From DATGFB01 sp032160545 (GTDB taxonomy: Bacteria > Actinomycetota > Actinomycetes > Mycobacteriales > Jatrophihabitantaceae), in NCBI GenBank assembly GCA_032160545.1, contig JAVHVN010000044.1:42769-106768 (forward strand): a stretch of DNA of 64,000 nt. Direction: 5' to 3'. A program made the translations under genes and the position numbers. Positions 1 to 12,543 of this stretch are shown here, piece by piece. Within the stretch, counting starts at the first letter, position 1, and each line of letters begins with the position of its first letter. The notes under the pieces were generated by a model. It ran no database searches, had not been told where the DNA came from, and saw only the letters and a program-made list of their open reading frames with translations.

Positions 1-1090
1 TCTCTTGCAGCACACGCTTGTCGCCGCGCTGCGGCACGCGCAACTGCACCCGCGAACCGCGCAGGTCGCTCAACCACTCGATGAGCGCCGCGGTGTCCTC
101 GGGCAGCGCCGGTACCAGGACCTCGCGGGGGATGCCGTTGCCCGCATCGGTCTCGTCCCCGCCGTACACCTGGGTCACGAACTGCTCGACGAGGTCGCCG
201 GTGGTCGTGTCGTCGAGCTTGTCGACCACCCAGCCGCGCTGGCCGCGCACCCTGCCGCCGCGGACGTGGAACACCTGCACGGCGGCCTCGAGGTCGTCCT
301 CGGCGAAGGCGACCACGTCGGCGTCCGTGCCGTCGCCGAACACCACGGCCTGCTTCTCGAGGGCCCGGCGCAGTGCCTCGAGATCGTCCCGGAGCCGAGC
401 GGCGAGCTCGAACTCGAGGTTCTCGCTGGCCTCGGCCATCCGGCGCTCGATGCGCCGCATCATCAGGTCGGTCTTGCCTGCCATGAAGTCGCAGAAGTCG
501 TCGACGATCGCACGGTGCTCGGCCGCCGTGACCCTGCCGACGCAGGGTGCGCTGCACTTGCCGATGTACCCGAGCAGGCAGGGGCGGCCGACCTGGCCGG
601 CCCGGGTGAACACCCCCGTGGAGCAGGTACGCGCCGGGAAGACGCGCAGCAGCAGGTCGAGCGTCTCGCGGATCGCCCAGGCGTGGCTGTACGGGCCGAA
701 GTAGCGCACTCCCTTGCGTTTCGGCCCGCGCATGACCTGCAGCCGCGGGTACTCCTCGAACAGCGTGACGGCCAGCGACGGGTACGACTTGTCGTCGCGG
801 TAGCGGACGTTGAACCGCGGGTCGAACTCCTTGATCCAGGTGTATTCGAGCTGCAGCGCCTCGACCTCGGTGCGCACGACGGTCCATTCGACGGCTGCCG
901 CCGTGGTCACCATCTGCCGGGTGCGCGGGTGCAACGCCGAGACATCCGCGAAATAGGAGTTCAGGCGTTGCCGCAGGCTCTTCGCCTTGCCGACGTAGAT
1001 GACCCGCCCGCGCTCGTCACGGAACTTGTAGACGCCCGGTTCGAGCGGGACCGTCCCCGTCACGGGACGGTAGGTGGACGGATCGGGCAC
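1..1090 (-). CDS. uvrC: Excinuclease ABC subunit C, 5' part (runs off left edge)
   Basis: Incision subunit of UvrABC nucleotide excision repair: it cuts both sides of a lesion after UvrB has been loaded. Only the first 363 codons are in the window, so the RNase H-like half and the C-terminal helix-hairpin-helix are not visible. A GIY-YIG nuclease domain opens the protein (GVY at 19-21, YVG at 32-34), and a charged UVR UvrB-contact segment lies near residues 200-240. The last visible residues (RVPQRGDKR) match the start of the UvrC core domain. The GTG at 1090 was chosen because it gives VPDPSTYRP, a usual actinobacterial UvrC opening. It lies 10 nt after the upstream deaminase stop, so the two genes are probably co-transcribed. 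Confidence 0.95.
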   Translation of the reverse strand, partial: MPDPSTYRPVTGTVPLEPGVYKFRDERGRVIYVGKAKSLRQRLNSYFADVSALHPRTRQMVTTAAAVEWTVVRTEVEALQLEYTWIKEFDPRFNVRYRDDKSYPSLAVTLFEEYPRLQVMRGPKRKGVRYFGPYSHAWAIRETLDLLLRVFPARTCSTGVFTRAGQVGRPCLLGYIGKCSAPCVGRVTAAEHRAIVDDFCDFMAGKTDLMMRRIERRMAEASENLEFELAARLRDDLEALRRALEKQAVVFGDGTDADVVAFAEDDLEAAVQVFHVRGGRVRGQRGWVVDKLDDTTTGDLVEQFVTQVYGGDETDAGNGIPREVLVPALPEDTAALIEWLSDLRGSRVQLRVPQRGDKRVLQE

Positions 1091-1100
1091 GTCTTCGAGG

Positions 1101-2144
1101 TTAGTCAGCCGGTGCGACTGCGTGCCGGCGCTCGTACCCGTCGATCTCGTCGAGGATGACGGACTTGCCCGCGTCATCGAGGAAGGACGCTCGGACGCCG
1201 GCCCGAGCCAGTTCGGCAACTCCGGCGTGGCCCACTCCGAGCAGGTCCGCGGCCACGGCGTACTCGTGGTTGAGCGTCGTCGAGAACATCGGCGGGTCGT
1301 CTGAGTTGATCGTGACCGCGACACCGGCAGCGACCAGCTGCGGCAGCGGGTGCTCGGCTAGCGACGCGACCGAACGGGTGCGCACGTTCGAGGTCGGGCA
1401 GACCTCGAGCGGGATCTGCGTCTCTCGCAGGTGCTGGAGCAGGCTCGCGTCACGGGCAGCTGCGATGCCGTGCCCGATCCGCTCGGCACCGAGGTGGATC
1501 AGGGCGTCCCACACCGTCTCGGGGCCCGTCGACTCACCGGCGTGCGGGACGCTGCGCAGTCCGGCCGCCCTCGCCTGGGCGAAGTGTGGTGCGAACTGCT
1601 CCCTCGGCACTCCCAACTCGGGGCCGCCGAGGCCGAAGCTCACGAGGCCTGCCGGGTGGTGCCGGAGCGCGACGTCGAGCGTGAGGTCTGCGGACGGCAC
1701 ACCGGCCTCGCCCGGGATGTCGAAGCACCAGGCCAGCCGGACGCCGTGGTCGGCCTCGGCCCGGATCCGCGCGTCTTCCACCGCGTCACAGAACGCCGCT
1801 GGCGCGATGCCCCGGACGACCGAGGAGTACGGGGTGAGCGTCAGCTCCGCATAGCGGACCTGCTGACCGGCGAGCTCTCGGGCCACCTCGTAGGTGAGGG
1901 TCCAGACGTCCTGCGGATCGCGGATCAGGTCGACGACGGAGAGATAGACCTCGATGAAATGCGCGAAATCGGTGAACGTGAAGTAGTCGGCGAGCAGGTC
2001 CGGATCGGCCGGGACCGGTGTGTTGCCCTCGTGCCGGGCGGCCAGCTCGGCCACGATGCGCGGGGACGCGGAGCCGATGTGGTGGATGTGCAGCTCCACC
2101 TTCGGTAGGCCGGCGATGAATTCGGTGAGGTCGAGATCCGCCAT
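1101..2144 (-). CDS. Adenosine deaminase family enzyme, possibly aminodeoxyfutalosine deaminase
   Basis: A 347-aa zinc-dependent amidohydrolase of the adenosine deaminase superfamily. The metal and catalytic set is present: HIH at 19-21, HAGE at 201-204, H225 and the D282-D283 pair. These enzymes hydrolyse the 6-amino group of adenine nucleosides. The opening HIHHIGSA differs from the HxHLDGS form of classical adenosine deaminases. Some COG1816 actinobacterial proteins annotated as adenosine deaminase were shown to deaminate 6-aminodeoxyfutalosine in menaquinone synthesis, and that is a real alternative here by inference. No other futalosine gene is in the window. It sits between uvrA and uvrC on the same strand, with 134 bp to uvrA and 10 bp to uvrC. 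Confidence 0.85.
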   Translation of the reverse strand: MADLDLTEFIAGLPKVELHIHHIGSASPRIVAELAARHEGNTPVPADPDLLADYFTFTDFAHFIEVYLSVVDLIRDPQDVWTLTYEVARELAGQQVRYAELTLTPYSSVVRGIAPAAFCDAVEDARIRAEADHGVRLAWCFDIPGEAGVPSADLTLDVALRHHPAGLVSFGLGGPELGVPREQFAPHFAQARAAGLRSVPHAGESTGPETVWDALIHLGAERIGHGIAAARDASLLQHLRETQIPLEVCPTSNVRTRSVASLAEHPLPQLVAAGVAVTINSDDPPMFSTTLNHEYAVAADLLGVGHAGVAELARAGVRASFLDDAGKSVILDEIDGYERRHAVAPAD

Positions 2145-2278
2145 CGCGCCACACTCTCACACGGTCGTGTCAGAATTTCAGCGGACCCGTTGCACGGCAT
2201 CGCGCGGGACTGGTGTCCGGGCTCGAGCGGTTTCGAGGCACCGGCCGAATTCCATCGGAAGTGGAACCGGCCGACCGG

Positions 2279-5221
<2,943 letters not shown>

Positions 5222-5365
5222 GGGGTCAGCTCAGGGCTCTCTGGTCGAGGCGGCGAAACCGGATTACTCGGGCAACAGTGACAACACCCGGACGCGCCGG
5301 GGAAGTCCATACCGAGAGTAGTGACCGGCTCCGACAACGCCATGCCGACCGGGAAAGATGGAGCA

Positions 5366-5830
5366 ATGCCTCGCAGAATCGCCACTAACACGGCCGTCGA
5401 CCGGGACGCGCTGCTCGAGTTCGTCCGCCTTCGACACCGCCAGATCCTGCTCACCCATCGCAGGGACGGTTCCCCCCAGCTCTCGCCCGTGACGGCCGGC
5501 GTCGACCCGAACGGCCGGATCACCGTCTCGACGTATCCCGACCGGGCCAAGACAGCGAATCTGCGCCACGATCCGGCCTGCAGCGTCCTCGTGCTCTCGG
5601 ACGACTTCGACGGGCCATGGGTGCAGGTGGACGGGACGGCCGAGGTCCTCGACCTCCCGGACGCGCTCGAGCCCCTCGTCGAGTACTACCGCTCGATCTC
5701 CGGCGAGCACCCCGACTGGGACGAGTACCGCGCCGCGATGCAGACGCAGGGCAAGTCCCTGCTCCGGATCACGGTCACCCGCTGGGGACCGGTCGCCACG
5801 GGTGGATTCCCGGCCCGCCTCGCCACCTGA
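5366..5830 (+). CDS. PPOX-class F420-dependent oxidoreductase
   Basis: Small split-barrel flavin/deazaflavin protein (154 aa) of the pyridoxamine-phosphate-oxidase-like superfamily; actinobacterial members mostly bind F420 and reduce unknown substrates. The body LLTHRRDGSPQLSPVT followed by STYPDRAKTANLR is typical of the TIGR03618-like F420 group. An in-frame ATG lies upstream at 5321, but the start at 5366 is preferred because family members begin MPR-IATNT and a GGGAAAG-type ribosome binding site precedes it. It is monocistronic between divergent uvrA and the convergent ung gene, 6 bp away. The substrate cannot be deduced. Confidence 0.85.
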   Translation: MPRRIATNTAVDRDALLEFVRLRHRQILLTHRRDGSPQLSPVTAGVDPNGRITVSTYPDRAKTANLRHDPACSVLVLSDDFDGPWVQVDGTAEVLDLPDALEPLVEYYRSISGEHPDWDEYRAAMQTQGKSLLRITVTRWGPVATGGFPARLAT

Positions 5831-5836
5831 CCTCCG

Positions 5837-6514
5837 TCAAGTCAGGCTCCAGTCGATGGCGGTGGCGCCCTGCTCGACCAGCAGCGCGTTGGCCCTGCTG
5901 AACGGGCGGGAACCGAAGAAGCCCCGGTCGGCCGACATCGGCGACGGGTGCGCCGACTCGATGCACGGCACGTCACCGAGCAACGGTCGCAAGCTCTGCG
6001 CGTCGCGGCCCCAGAGGATCGCCACCAGCGCAGTCCCTCGCGCCACGAGGGCGCGGATCGCCTGGTCGGTGACCTCCTCCCAGCCCCTGCCGCGATGGGC
6101 CGCCGAGGCGCCAGGAGCGACCGTCAGCACCCGGTTCAGCAGCAGCACTCCATGCTTCGCCCAGGGGGTCAGGTCGCCGTGCGGCGGGGTCGGGATGCCC
6201 AGATCGGCGGAGAGCTCGCGGTAGATGTTCTGCAGGCTGCGCGGGACGGGCCGCACGTCCGGCTCGACCGAGAACGACAACCCGACCGGGTGACCCGGCG
6301 TGGGGTACGGGTCCTGGCCGACGATCAGCACCCGGACGTCCGCGAACGGCTGCGTGAACGCGCGCAGCACGTTGTGCCCGGCCGGCAGGTAGCCGCGGCC
6401 GGCCGCGATCTCCGCACGCAGGAACTCCCCCATTGCCGCGATGCGTTGCGCCACCGGGGCCAGCGCTTGCGCCCACCCGGGCTCGACGAGCTCGGCGAGC
6501 GGACGTGCGGGCAC
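5837..6514 (-). CDS. ung: Uracil-DNA glycosylase, family 1
   Basis: Removes uracil from DNA at the start of base excision repair. The 225-aa product carries the family-1 water-activating motif GQDPY (66-70, with D68) and the [18 protein letters not shown] loop with catalytic H189. The canonical motif is HPSPLSAHRGFF; the Asp at the third variable site is a mild deviation. The open frame extends much further upstream, but the extension lies antisense to nothing plausible and overlaps proS. The GTG at 6514, just 5 nt after the proS stop, gives [14 protein letters not shown], the expected N-terminus. proS and ung are therefore likely one transcript. Confidence 0.95.
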   Translation of the reverse strand: MPARPLAELVEPGWAQALAPVAQRIAAMGEFLRAEIAAGRGYLPAGHNVLRAFTQPFADVRVLIVGQDPYPTPGHPVGLSFSVEPDVRPVPRSLQNIYRELSADLGIPTPPHGDLTPWAKHGVLLLNRVLTVAPGASAAHRGRGWEEVTDQAIRALVARGTALVAILWGRDAQSLRPLLGDVPCIESAHPSPMSADRGFFGSRPFSRANALLVEQGATAIDWSLT

Positions 6515-6519
6515 GGCGC

Positions 6520-8286
6520 TCAGGCGGCCGGTCTGCCGACGGTCGTGGCGATCGCCTCGACCGCGCCCGCCACAGGCAGCTCCTGCCGCTCGTCGGTGCG
6601 CCGGTCGCGCAGCTCGACCACCCCGTCGGCGAGGCCCCTGCCCACGATGACGATCGTCGGAACGCCCAGCAGTTCCGCGTCCTTGAACTTCACGCCCGGT
6701 GACACGCCGCGACGGTCGTCGTACATGACCCGCACACCACGCGACTCGAGCCCGGCCGCGATCTCGTCGGCCGCGGTGAACACCGTCTCGTCCTTGCCCG
6801 TGGCGACGAGGTGCACGTCCGCGGGCGCGACCGCCCGTGGCCAGCACAGGCCCTTCTCGTCGTGGGTCTGCTCGGCGAGGGCGGCGACCGCGCGCGTGAC
6901 GCCCACACCGTAGGAGCCCATCGTCACGGTGACCGGCTTGCCGTCGGGGCCCAGCGCGGTGAGTCCGAACGCCTCCGCGTACTTGCGGCCGAGCTGGAAC
7001 ACGTGGCCGAGCTCGATCCCACGGGCGATGCGTAGTACCCCGCCACAGCGGGCGCAGCGGTCACCGCCGCGGATCTCGACGGCCCCGATCTCGCCGTCCG
7101 GCCCGAAGTCCCTGCCCCGGACCACGAACGCAGCGTGCTTGCCCGGCTCGTTCGCGCCGGTCACCCACGCGCTGCCCTCGACCACGAGCGGGTCGACGAG
7201 GTAGCGGACCTTCGCCTCGCCAGTCTCACCGAGGATCTGCGGGCCGATGTATCCCTTGACCAGCTGCGGCGCCTTCGCCAGGTCGTCCGGCTCGGCCTGG
7301 GCCACCTCGACCGGTTCGAGTTGGCCGCCGAGGCGCTTGAGGTCGACCTCACGGTCACCCGGGACGCCGACGACGAGCAGTTGCCAGCCGTCGTCGCCCG
7401 GCGCGTGCGTCTTGAGGACGACGTTCTTGAGGGTGTCGGCCGCGGTGAACGTGCGGCCCAGTTCGAGCTCGTTCAACCGGGCGACCAGGGTGTCGATCGT
7501 CGGGGTCTCGGGCGTGTCGAGGACCTGCTGGGGCGGCTCGGTCGAACCGTCGTGCGGCGCCGGCTTCGCGATCTCCACCGCCTCGGTGTTCGCGGCATAG
7601 TCGCAGTTCTCGCACTGGACGAAGGTGTCCTCGCCGCTCGGCGTGGGGGCGAGGAACTCCTCGGAAGCCGAGCCGCCCATCGCGCCCGACACCGCGAACA
7701 CGATCCGGTAGTCGAACCCGAGGCGCGTGAAGATGCGCTCGTACGCGTCACGGTGGGCCCGGTACGACGCGGCCAGCCCGTCGTCCGACAGGTCGAACGA
7801 GTAGGAGTCCTTCATGATGAACTCGCGCCCGCGCAGGATGCCGGCCCGCGGCCGCGCCTCGTCGCGGTACTTGGTCTGGATCTGGAACAGCGCGAGCGGA
7901 TAGTCCTTGTAGGACGAGTACTCACCCTTGACGAGCAAGGTGAACAGCTCCTCGTGCGTAGGGGCGAGCAGGTAGTCGCCGCCCTTGCGGTCGTGCAGCC
8001 GGAACAGGCCGTCGCCGTAGTCGTCCCAGCGCCCACTCGCTTCGAAGATCTCGCGCGGGATGAGCGCCGGGAAGTGCACCTCCTGGGCGCCGATACCGGT
8101 CATCTCCTCGCGGACGATCCGCTCCACGTTGCCGAGGACCGCGAGGCCCAGGGGCAGCCACGAGTAGATGCCCGGCGCGAGCCTGCGGACGTAGCCCCCG
8201 CGCACGAGCAGCCGGTGACTCGGCACCTCGGCATCGGCTGGGTCGTCGCGAAGCGTGCGCAGGAAGAGCGTGGAGAGTCGGAGCAC
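6520..8286 (-). CDS. proS: Prolyl-tRNA synthetase, bacterial type
   Basis: Class II aminoacyl-tRNA synthetase that charges tRNA-Pro in the cytosol. The length of 588 aa and the layout match the bacterial (ProS1) form. The N-terminal catalytic core has motif 1 around residues 30-60 and a motif 2 region with [17 protein letters not shown] near 140-156. A YbaK-like editing insertion occupies roughly 230-400, the rest of the core follows (motif 3 near 440-455), and an anticodon-binding domain ends the protein. The GTG start at 8286 gives [20 protein letters not shown], the usual opening. It faces the mycothione reductase gene across a 161-bp gap that holds no other gene; I see only a short CGGAAATTCCG palindrome at 8307-8317. 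Confidence 0.97.
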   Translation of the reverse strand: MLRLSTLFLRTLRDDPADAEVPSHRLLVRGGYVRRLAPGIYSWLPLGLAVLGNVERIVREEMTGIGAQEVHFPALIPREIFEASGRWDDYGDGLFRLHDRKGGDYLLAPTHEELFTLLVKGEYSSYKDYPLALFQIQTKYRDEARPRAGILRGREFIMKDSYSFDLSDDGLAASYRAHRDAYERIFTRLGFDYRIVFAVSGAMGGSASEEFLAPTPSGEDTFVQCENCDYAANTEAVEIAKPAPHDGSTEPPQQVLDTPETPTIDTLVARLNELELGRTFTAADTLKNVVLKTHAPGDDGWQLLVVGVPGDREVDLKRLGGQLEPVEVAQAEPDDLAKAPQLVKGYIGPQILGETGEAKVRYLVDPLVVEGSAWVTGANEPGKHAAFVVRGRDFGPDGEIGAVEIRGGDRCARCGGVLRIARGIELGHVFQLGRKYAEAFGLTALGPDGKPVTVTMGSYGVGVTRAVAALAEQTHDEKGLCWPRAVAPADVHLVATGKDETVFTAADEIAAGLESRGVRVMYDDRRGVSPGVKFKDAELLGVPTIVIVGRGLADGVVELRDRRTDERQELPVAGAVEAIATTVGRPAA

Positions 8287-8447
8287 GCCGCAAGGTTATC
8301 TGCGGCCGGAAATTCCGTTGCGGCATGCGCCACGGACCGCGACCCTGCGCCGCGACTGCGAGAACGGCTGCCGACGGCCCCGTTCGACGGCTCCTCGGGG
8401 ACCTGATGGCCGAGGCCGCGGGTGCTCGGTGACGTAACGTCGATCAG

Positions 8448-9881
8448 GTGGCCGATGCGGACAGCTTCGATCTCGTGATCGTCGGCTCCGGCTCGGGCAA
8501 TTCGCTGCCCGGGCCGGAGTTCGCCGACTGGCGGATCGCCGTGGTCGAGGAGTCGACCTTCGGAGGCACCTGCCTCAACGTGGGTTGCATCCCCACCAAG
8601 ATGTTCGTGTACCCCGCGGACCTCGCCTCGGCCGTGCGGCATGCGGGCCGCCTGGGTGTCGACGCGCACGTCGACGGCATCCGCTGGCGTGACATCCGCG
8701 ATCGCGTGTTCGGCCGGATCGACCCGATCTCCGAAGGGGGCCGGGAGTACCGCCGGTCGGGTTCGCCGAACACCACCCTGATCGAGGCGCACGCGACGTT
8801 CGTCGACCCGCACACGTTCGAGCTGTCCACGGGCGGGTTGATCACGGGCGAGCGAATCGTGCTGGCGACGGGGTCGCGCGCCACGATCCCGGCGGTCGTC
8901 ACGGCCTCCGACGTCCCGTTCCACACCTCCGACACGATCATGCGCATCGACGACCTGCCCGAGCGGGTGGCGATCCTTGGGGGCGGCTACATCGCCGCGG
9001 AGTTCGCGCACGTCTTCTCCTCGTTCGGGGTGCAGACCACGGTCATCGCTCGCAGCGCGCCGCTGCTACGGCAGCTCGATGCCGACATCGCCGAGCGGTT
9101 CACCGAGATCACCAAGCAGCGCGTCGACCTGCGGCTGCAGGCCACCGTCAGCTCGATCGAGCGCGACGGCGGCGGTGTGCGGCTCGATCTGATGGACGGC
9201 TCGGTGGTCCACACCGACCTGCTGCTCGTCGCCACCGGGCGCAGGCCGAACAGTGATCTGATGTGCGTCGAGAAGGCGGGCGTGCAGCTGCACCCGGACG
9301 GCCGGATCGTCGTCGACCGCTACCAGCGGACCACGGCCGAGCACATCTGGGCGCTCGGCGACGTCTGCTCGCCGCACCAGCTCAAGCACGTGTCCAATCA
9401 CGAGGCGAAGGTCGTCGCCCACAATCTCGCCCACCCGGACGACCTCAAGGAAGCCGACCACCGGTTCGTCCCGGCCGCCGTCTTCACCGAACCGCAGCTG
9501 GCCTCGGTGGGCCTCACCGAGCGGCAGGCCGCTGCGAGCGGTCGCCGCTATGTCACCTCGCTGCAGGAGTACGGCGGCACCGCGTTCGGCTGGGCGATGG
9601 AGGACACCACCAGCGTCTGCAAGCTCATCGCGGACCCGGACACCGGCGAGCTGCTCGGCGCGCACATCATGGGCGAGCAGGCCGCGACACTCATCCAGCC
9701 ACTCATCCAGGCCATGAGCTTCGGCCTCACCGCCCGGCACATGGCGCGCGAGCAGTACTGGATCCACCCGGCGCTGACGGAGGTCGTCGAGAACGCGCTG
9801 CTGCACCTCGACGTGCCGCACCTGCCGTGGGAACCGCAGCCGCACCTCGTCGCCGAGAAGCCCGCACCGTCCTTCGACTGA
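8448..9881 (+). CDS. mtr: Mycothione reductase
   Basis: FAD-dependent disulfide reductase that keeps mycothiol, the main actinobacterial low-molecular-weight thiol, reduced with NADPH. The 477-aa protein has an N-terminal FAD fold (GSGSGNS at 13-19) and the redox-active disulfide C42/C47 in GGTCLNVGCIPTK. An NAD(P)-binding GGGYIAAEF segment follows near 180, and the C-terminal dimer domain provides the H440/E445 catalytic pair in HPALTE. MFVYPAD after the active site separates it from lipoamide dehydrogenase and mercuric reductase. The start is GTG at 8448 with a weak ribosome binding site. The MBL hydrolase gene begins 29 bp downstream. No SigR-type promoter was recognised. Confidence 0.93.
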   Translation: MADADSFDLVIVGSGSGNSLPGPEFADWRIAVVEESTFGGTCLNVGCIPTKMFVYPADLASAVRHAGRLGVDAHVDGIRWRDIRDRVFGRIDPISEGGREYRRSGSPNTTLIEAHATFVDPHTFELSTGGLITGERIVLATGSRATIPAVVTASDVPFHTSDTIMRIDDLPERVAILGGGYIAAEFAHVFSSFGVQTTVIARSAPLLRQLDADIAERFTEITKQRVDLRLQATVSSIERDGGGVRLDLMDGSVVHTDLLLVATGRRPNSDLMCVEKAGVQLHPDGRIVVDRYQRTTAEHIWALGDVCSPHQLKHVSNHEAKVVAHNLAHPDDLKEADHRFVPAAVFTEPQLASVGLTERQAAASGRRYVTSLQEYGGTAFGWAMEDTTSVCKLIADPDTGELLGAHIMGEQAATLIQPLIQAMSFGLTARHMAREQYWIHPALTEVVENALLHLDVPHLPWEPQPHLVAEKPAPSFD

Positions 9882-9910
9882 TCCGTCGATGCAGCACTAG
9901 GTTCGATCCC

Positions 9911-10576
9911 ATGACCGATACCTACACCGGCGAGGTCGAGGTCGGCGGCCCGACGGACGTTCGACGGCTGCCGGGGCTCACCATCGTGAAGCTCGCCGTC
10001 GGCCCCATGTCGAACAACGCCTACCTGCTGCGCTGCACCGCGACGGACGAGGGACTGCTCATCGATGCGGCGAACGAGGGTGGCCGGCTGCGCGAACTCG
10101 TCCGGTTCGAGGGGCCGCCGGTGGCGGCCATCCTCACCACACACCAGCACGCCGACCACTGGCAGGCATTGGCCGAGCTGGCAATCGACGCCGATGCCGC
10201 GGTGTACGCCAGTGACGAGGACGCCGATGGCCTGCCCGTGGCCGTCGACGAGCGACTGCACCACGGCGACACGCTGACGGTCGGCGACGCGACGCTCCAG
10301 ATCATCGCGCTGCGCGGGCACACTCCGGGCTCGGTCGCGGTGCTCTACCGCGACCCCGACGGGATCCCGCACCTGTTCACCGGCGACAGCCTTTTTCCCG
10401 GCGGCGTCGGCAAGACCGCCAGCCCCGACGCGTTCGCCTTACTGATCGACGACGTCGAGTCGCGGGTGTTCGCGACACTGCCGGACGAGACCTGGTTCTA
10501 TCCGGGCCACGGCCACGACTCGACACTGGGTGCCCAACGTCCGCACCTCGCCGAGTGGCGGCAGCGGGGCTGGTGA
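9911..10576 (+). CDS. MBL-fold metallohydrolase, glyoxalase II-like
   Basis: Metallo-beta-lactamase-fold hydrolase of 221 aa. The zinc ligands are complete: HxHxDH at 78-83 (HQHADH), H137 in RGHTPGS, D159 in TGDSLF and H200 in PGHG. Enzymes of this glyoxalase II-like group hydrolyse thioesters or related bonds. Its place directly after mycothione reductase suggests a mycothiol-linked thioester or S-conjugate substrate, but this is inference. Homologous MBL genes commonly lie near uvrA in actinobacteria, which fits uvrA a few kb away. The ATG at 9911 was chosen over the much longer open frame because it gives a compact complete domain. Confidence 0.85.
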   Translation: MTDTYTGEVEVGGPTDVRRLPGLTIVKLAVGPMSNNAYLLRCTATDEGLLIDAANEGGRLRELVRFEGPPVAAILTTHQHADHWQALAELAIDADAAVYASDEDADGLPVAVDERLHHGDTLTVGDATLQIIALRGHTPGSVAVLYRDPDGIPHLFTGDSLFPGGVGKTASPDAFALLIDDVESRVFATLPDETWFYPGHGHDSTLGAQRPHLAEWRQRGW

Positions 10577-10722
10577 CCGACTCCGACCGGCGGGCTATCG
10601 GTCTGCGCAACACGGTCCTGGAGGGCTATCTCGATCCCGCCGGCCGTCCTTCCTGTCTGTTCGTGAGTGATTCCGATGAACCGGAACCGAGCCACTTGCT
10701 CCATGCGAATTCTTCAGGTTAG
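10573..10722 (+). CDS. Possible small ORF of 49 aa after the MBL gene
   Basis: A short frame begins with a GTG that overlaps the MBL stop in a GTGA arrangement and ends with a TAG inside the metal box. The first 24 codons are GC-rich at the third position, as in real local genes, but the second half is not. This could be a truncated remnant of a longer gene or chance. The translation opens MTDSDRRAIGLRNTVLEG and matches no family I recognise. Treat as speculative. Confidence 0.2.
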   Translation: MTDSDRRAIGLRNTVLEGYLDPAGRPSCLFVSDSDEPEPSHLLHANSSG

Positions 10723-10737
10723 GTAAGCCTTACCTAC
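10719..10737 (+). promoter_or_regulatory. DtxR/IdeR-type metal box upstream of the ZIP gene
   Basis: TTAGGTAAGCCTTACCTAC is a near-perfect 19-bp palindrome: 8 of 9 pairs match around a central C. It agrees with the actinobacterial IdeR/DmdR/DtxR consensus TTAGGTTAGSCTAACCTAA at 16 of 19 positions. It ends 14 bp before the GTG of the ZIP transporter, where a metal-bound repressor would block transcription. Whether the ligand is iron or manganese (MntR-like DtxR member) cannot be told from the site. Confidence 0.85.
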
Positions 10738-10751
10738 TCGAAGGGACGAGC

Positions 10752-11627
10752 GTGGACCTCTCCAAGACGCTGCTGCTGGGCTTCATCGCCGGGGTGACGA
10801 TCGTCATCGGTCTGCCGATCGGCAGGATGCGCACGCCCCGCCCGTCCCTGCGACTGTTGCTCAACGCCGTGGCAGTCGGCGTGCTCCTCTTCCTCGTGTG
10901 GGACGTGCTCTCGGCGGCGTGGGGGCCGATCGACTCGGCGCTGGTCGCGACCCATGATCACACCGGCGGGCTGGGCCCGGTATTCGGCTATGGAGCGCTG
11001 TTCGTCGGCGGGCTCTCGGTGGGGCTGCTCTCGCTGGTGGCCTACGACCGGATGATGGCCACCCGCGGCGCCCGCACCAAGTTCGGCCCCGGCGCCCAGG
11101 ACGTGCGCGAAGTGGGGCGAGCGCTCTCGCTGCCACGGATCGCGACGTGGTCGCCGGCCCGGCGGCTGTCACTTCTCATCGCCGTGGGCATCGGCCTGCA
11201 CAACTTCGCCGAGGGGCTGGCGATCGGCCAGTCGGCGGCGCGCGACGAGGTGGCGCTCGCGACCCTGCTCGTCATCGGCTTCGCCCTGCACAACGCAACC
11301 GAGGGTTTCGGGATCGTGGCTCCCCTGTCCGGCGACGTCGACGACGCCGGGGTCGTCCGCCGGCCGTCGTGGGGCTTCCTGTTCGGGATGGCGGCCATCG
11401 GAGGCGGCCCGACCTTTCTGGGTACGTGGGTCGGGCACGGCTTCACCAGTGAGGCGGTGAGCGTCGCCTTCCTCACCCTGGCCGCAGGATCGATCATCTT
11501 CGTCGTCGTGCAGCTGCTCAACATCGCGAGCAAGGCGCGCCGGACGGATCTGCTCGCCTACGGCCTGCTGATCGGCCTCATTGCGGGGTTCGCCACCGAT
11601 GCGGTCGTCACCGCCGCCGGAGTCTGA
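10752..11627 (+). CDS. ZIP-family divalent metal transporter
   Basis: Integral membrane importer for zinc, iron or manganese. The 291-aa protein has about eight hydrophobic segments. The two ZIP metal-binding motifs lie in consecutive helices: HNFAEG (H150, N151, E154) and HNATEG (H180, N181, E184). A loop with THDHTGG near 67-73 may bind metal. The GTG at 10752 follows GAAGGGACGAGC, a usable ribosome binding site. The DtxR/IdeR box 14 bp upstream indicates repression when the cognate metal is plentiful, which argues for an iron or manganese substrate rather than zinc. It is transcribed alone and is convergent with uppP, 10 bp away. Confidence 0.88.
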   Translation: MDLSKTLLLGFIAGVTIVIGLPIGRMRTPRPSLRLLLNAVAVGVLLFLVWDVLSAAWGPIDSALVATHDHTGGLGPVFGYGALFVGGLSVGLLSLVAYDRMMATRGARTKFGPGAQDVREVGRALSLPRIATWSPARRLSLLIAVGIGLHNFAEGLAIGQSAARDEVALATLLVIGFALHNATEGFGIVAPLSGDVDDAGVVRRPSWGFLFGMAAIGGGPTFLGTWVGHGFTSEAVSVAFLTLAAGSIIFVVVQLLNIASKARRTDLLAYGLLIGLIAGFATDAVVTAAGV

Positions 11628-11637
11628 GGCCTGCGGG

Positions 11638-12543
11638 TCAGCGGGCGGCGAACAGCACGAGGCTGGCAGCACCGGCGACCAGGCAGTACGCGGCGAACGG
11701 GCGCAGGGACCGGTTCGCGAAGTACCTGGTCAGGAACCGCACGGCGATATAGGCGCCGACACCGGACAGCACCGAACCGAACAGGACCTGCCCGCGGATG
11801 CCGTTGCCGAGCGGGCCGGTGAGGTCGCCGATCTTGAGCGCACCCGCGGCGAGGATCACCGGGGTCGCGAGCAGGAACGAGAATCGCGCAGCGTCCTCAC
11901 GGGACAGCCCGCTCGCCAGGCCGCCGGCCGTCGCGATGCCGGAACGCGAGATGCCGGGTGCCAGCGCTGCGATCTGCAGCGACCCGATCCCGACGGCCCG
12001 GCCGACGGACAGCTGCGCGAGCCGCTTGTCGGACTCGGGGCCGCTGACGCGCTCGTCGACGTAGTCGGACTCGGTGCTGCTGTCGCCCCGGCGCAGATGC
12101 TCGGCGCCGAGCAGGATCAGGCCGTTGACCATCAGGAAGATCGCCGTGGGAACCGGCTTGCCGAGGTGAGTCCGCACGAAGTGCTCGCCCAGCAGCCCTA
12201 CGATCCCGACGGGAATCGTGCCGAGCACCAGCAACCAGGCGAGGCGCTGGTCGTCGGTGCGGACCTCGCGCCGCCCGATGCTGGTCACCAGCCCGGTGAC
12301 GATCCGCACCCAGTCCCGCCAGAAGTAGACGATCAACGCGATGGCCGTCGCGACGTGCAGGCCGACGATGAACGCCAGGTACGGCGACTCGGGCGAGCTG
12401 ACATTGAGATCGCGCTGCCACGAGCCGCCGACCCAGGCCGGGATCAGGATGCTGTGGCCGAGGCTGGAGATCGGGACCAGCTCCGCCACCCCCTGGAAAC
12501 CGCCGACCACGCCGGCCTCGAGCCAGCTGAGGTGGCCGCTCAT
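11638..12543 (-). CDS. uppP: Undecaprenyl-diphosphatase
   Basis: Membrane phosphatase (BacA/UppP) that turns undecaprenyl diphosphate into undecaprenyl phosphate, recycling the lipid carrier for peptidoglycan and other wall polymers. The product has 301 aa and several transmembrane segments. The first active-site motif reads GVAELVPISSLGHS (18-31, with E21 and H30), a variant of the usual TEFLPISSSGHL. The second, PGISRSG (196-202), is canonical. The ATG overlaps the dedA stop by 4 nt (ATGA), so its translation is coupled to dedA. A much longer open frame upstream is dedA read in another frame and was ignored. Confidence 0.92.
   Translation of the reverse strand: MSGHLSWLEAGVVGGFQGVAELVPISSLGHSILIPAWVGGSWQRDLNVSSPESPYLAFIVGLHVATAIALIVYFWRDWVRIVTGLVTSIGRREVRTDDQRLAWLLVLGTIPVGIVGLLGEHFVRTHLGKPVPTAIFLMVNGLILLGAEHLRRGDSSTESDYVDERVSGPESDKRLAQLSVGRAVGIGSLQIAALAPGISRSGIATAGGLASGLSREDAARFSFLLATPVILAAGALKIGDLTGPLGNGIRGQVLFGSVLSGVGAYIAVRFLTRYFANRSLRPFAAYCLVAGAASLVLFAAR

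Noticed and set aside
5222..5365. LexA/SOS box for uvrA
   Set aside because: No GAAC-N4-GTTC-type dyad was seen by eye in this gap or upstream of uvrB; a matrix search would be needed to exclude a weak site.
8287..8447. T-box or other leader upstream of proS
   Set aside because: No specifier loop or NGGUGG-like T-box sequence; the gap holds only a short palindrome.
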